64,000 nt of DNA from Desulfitobacterium hafniense DCB-2 (GTDB taxonomy: Bacteria; Bacillota; Desulfitobacteriia; Desulfitobacteriales; Desulfitobacteriaceae). The translations under genes were made by a program, and so were the position numbers. Location of the stretch: contig NC_011830.1 in the NCBI RefSeq assembly GCF_000021925.1, positions 2,194,501 to 2,258,500 on the forward strand, in the 5' to 3' direction. This document shows positions 61,517-64,000 of this stretch, one piece after another; the stretch's first letter is position 1, and every line of letters starts with the position of its first letter. A model generated the notes under the pieces. That model was not told the DNA's origin. It saw only the letters and a list, made by a program, of their open reading frames with translations, and made no database searches.

Positions 61517-62857
61517 TCACTGAGGGAATGCAGATTGTCGCAAAGGCCACAGAGGACTGCTTTGAAGAATGTCCTCTACTTCTTCATAACCAGCAGGGAA
61601 GGCATAGTTATAGCGGGCCGGTATGGCGAAGATGTAGCGGGAATTACCTCCCAGCTTACGGGGACCGATGGGGGCTGCACCGACAGATAATCCTTCTTCC
61701 CGGAGGGCCTGCCACTGTTCGGGAGTAAAGACCATAAGCGGGATGTCCTGGCGCGGAAGTTCCCGGGTCCACTCTGGATGCCGTATCAGAAGCAGGGGGC
61801 CGGTTTCAGTAGTTTCGTCGTTTTGGGTTCCTTGCCATTGCTCCGCGATGATGCTATATCCTTTCCAGGTCTCCGGCAGATGGAAAGCAAAGCCGTAGCG
61901 GGTATTTTCATAAACAACAGGGCCGGTCTGGATGTACTCGCCCATGCGCACGCCGCTGATAAACCAGCGGCCTTTTATCTGCCGCAAAGCAATTTCCACC
62001 GGGCGCTTGGCGGCAGCTCCACCCTGTGCCATTTCTACGCTGGTGACCTCGATGATCTCCCCGCGAACTGTGCATTGGTCTGGCTTATACATTTCTGTTG
62101 CCAGAATATCAATACGATCGGGCCAGGGGCTGGAAACCAGGCGGCCTGGAGCCGTTTGCGGAGCAGTCTGCCATTGTTGCAGCAGCTCGGGTGTTACATA
62201 GTCGCTGTAATGTTCAGTAATGCCAGCAGCTGCAGTGCTGGGTGGGGCTGTGATGGAGACGGCCTGAATCCTTTTCCCGAAGGCTTCCACCAGTTCCTGC
62301 ACATCCTGTTCATCGTGTATAAGACGGTTTGGCGCGGTTGGTAAAGGCTCTATATTAAACCGGATCACTGTGAGGTTCTCCGTATCCTGAGAACCGTTTT
62401 CTGGTATGTACGCTACGGAGATAAGCAGCTCATTCCCATCGATGGTCTTTTTATAAAACTGTTTCAGGCCGAGAGTGTCTGCCGGCTCCCAGCCGTCGCG
62501 AAGCAGCATAGTATGGTAATCCCGAAGGATTTCCTGTGGAGCCCTGCCGGTGGAGCTCGCACTGAGGGAAAACTCAGGCCCCTCTTTAATAGGGAAGCTG
62601 ATTACATATAAACCGGAGCCTATGTCCTGGAAATAGAAGGAATTCCGGATTTCTGAGTAGCTGAGGCTTCCGGCCGTCAGTTCCTTAACGGCTTCCCAGG
62701 TAAGAAGGGGCTTGTCTTGGGCCCCGTCCTGCCGGGCCAATGGCGTGCCTGTTGATGGAATGGGAAGAGTGCTTATAGATATATCTGCACAGCCTGAAAC
62801 AAGGATTAAAGTCATAGAAAAAACAATGAGCTTTTTCGGCAGCTTGAAGTCGATCAT
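61517..62857 (-). CDS. Lipoprotein of unknown function
   Basis: 446 residues. The signal peptide ends at the lipobox LVSGC (Cys near residue 23). The rest is soluble, probably two or three domains; one segment (YENTRYGFAFHLPETWKGY) resembles the start of PsbP/DUF-type lipoprotein domains. It is anchored outside the membrane. AAGGAG lies upstream of the ATG. No partner genes are evident. Confidence 0.75.
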   Translation of the reverse strand: MIDFKLPKKLIVFSMTLILVSGCADISISTLPIPSTGTPLARQDGAQDKPLLTWEAVKELTAGSLSYSEIRNSFYFQDIGSGLYVISFPIKEGPEFSLSASSTGRAPQEILRDYHTMLLRDGWEPADTLGLKQFYKKTIDGNELLISVAYIPENGSQDTENLTVIRFNIEPLPTAPNRLIHDEQDVQELVEAFGKRIQAVSITAPPSTAAAGITEHYSDYVTPELLQQWQTAPQTAPGRLVSSPWPDRIDILATEMYKPDQCTVRGEIIEVTSVEMAQGGAAAKRPVEIALRQIKGRWFISGVRMGEYIQTGPVVYENTRYGFAFHLPETWKGYSIIAEQWQGTQNDETTETGPLLLIRHPEWTRELPRQDIPLMVFTPEQWQALREEGLSVGAAPIGPRKLGGNSRYIFAIPARYNYAFPAGYEEVEDILQSSPLWPLRQSAFPQ

Positions 62858-62944
62858 GAAAACCAGCGCTCCTTTCCGTAAAAAGGTTGTTTATAAGCCA
62901 ATTCTACTGCAGGAAGGAAAGAGGAGCAACAGATCGCCCAAAAG

Positions 62945-62972
62945 AAATAACCGCCCCAGATGGCGGTTATTT
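62945..62972 (-). terminator. Terminator of katG
   Basis: A perfect 11-bp stem, AAATAACCGCC with GGCGGTTATTT, with a 6-base loop. On the minus strand it is followed by TCTTTT, 22 bases after the katG stop. Confidence 0.8.
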
Positions 62973-62993
62973 CAGATCTAATCTGCTGTTGTC

Positions 62994-64000
<1,007 letters not shown>

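Overview
The window reads as a chromosomal segment of an anaerobic, respiratory Firmicute, most like Desulfitobacterium. This is inferred from an [FeFe]-hydrogenase fusion, a Tat-exported flavoprotein reductase with a multihaem cytochrome and its own sigma-54 activator, a tungsten aldehyde oxidoreductase, tripartite tricarboxylate (TTT) transporters, strong AGGAGG ribosome-binding sites and frequent GTG/TTG starts. No rRNA, tRNA, CRISPR array, prophage or IS transposase was seen. Both window edges cut genes: a hydrogenase fusion runs in from the left, and katG (minus strand) runs out at the right.

Layout. 2-9.6 kb: hydrogenase fusion, LysR regulator, EamA exporter, a nicotinamidase-like gene flanked by 0.2-kb direct repeats, and a minus-strand trio (22-aa-repeat protein, MoxR ATPase, VWA/metallopeptidase). 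9.9-15.6 kb: a GntR regulator followed by a 5-kb module (hexahaem cytochrome, Tat flavoprotein, sigma-54 activator) bounded by about 105-bp direct repeats that carry the gntR 3' end and terminator. 15.7-37.3 kb: a catabolic cluster starting at an AT-rich triple operator. It holds DoxX and DASS membrane proteins, SuyAB-like sulfo-lyase/dehydratase, creatininase-like, cupin, 2-hydroxyacid dehydrogenase, homocitrate-synthase-like enzyme, aldehyde:ferredoxin oxidoreductase, FAD and Fe-S proteins, TctABC, an LVIVD propeller, a Gfo/Idh dehydrogenase, a SucCD-like CoA ligase, GntR and alanine dehydrogenase. 37.4-48.8 kb: a second catabolic cluster with a PucR-type regulator, an MtaA-like methyltransferase, an APH-type kinase, a divergent enolase, an HpcH/HpaI aldolase, a second TTT transporter whose genes are interrupted by an unknown ferredoxin-domain pair, and a glycerate-dehydrogenase-like enzyme. 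48.9-64 kb: ordinary accessory genes, including an AbrB-type transporter, a frameshifted chemoreceptor, an SMR pump with MarR, a Fur-type iron-siderophore ABC operon, a deletion pseudogene, a radical SAM protein, an orphan HicB, a lipoprotein and katG.

How the genes may work together. Cluster 1 fits import of a C3 sulfonate or related hydroxyacid, cleavage by SuyAB to pyruvate plus sulfite, and pyruvate use through Ald, but the AOR, CoA-ligase and HMGL-like enzymes show it does more than that. Cluster 2 contains a possible route aldolase -> hydroxypyruvate-type product -> glycerate -> phosphoglycerate -> PEP. Its enolase, however, lacks the residue equivalent to catalytic His369 of the E. coli enzyme, so it may act on a different substrate. 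Cluster 2 is the best candidate for an undescribed system. A 12-bp core (ATCATATATAAT or its complement) recurs in front of both GntR-linked units and points to a shared regulon.
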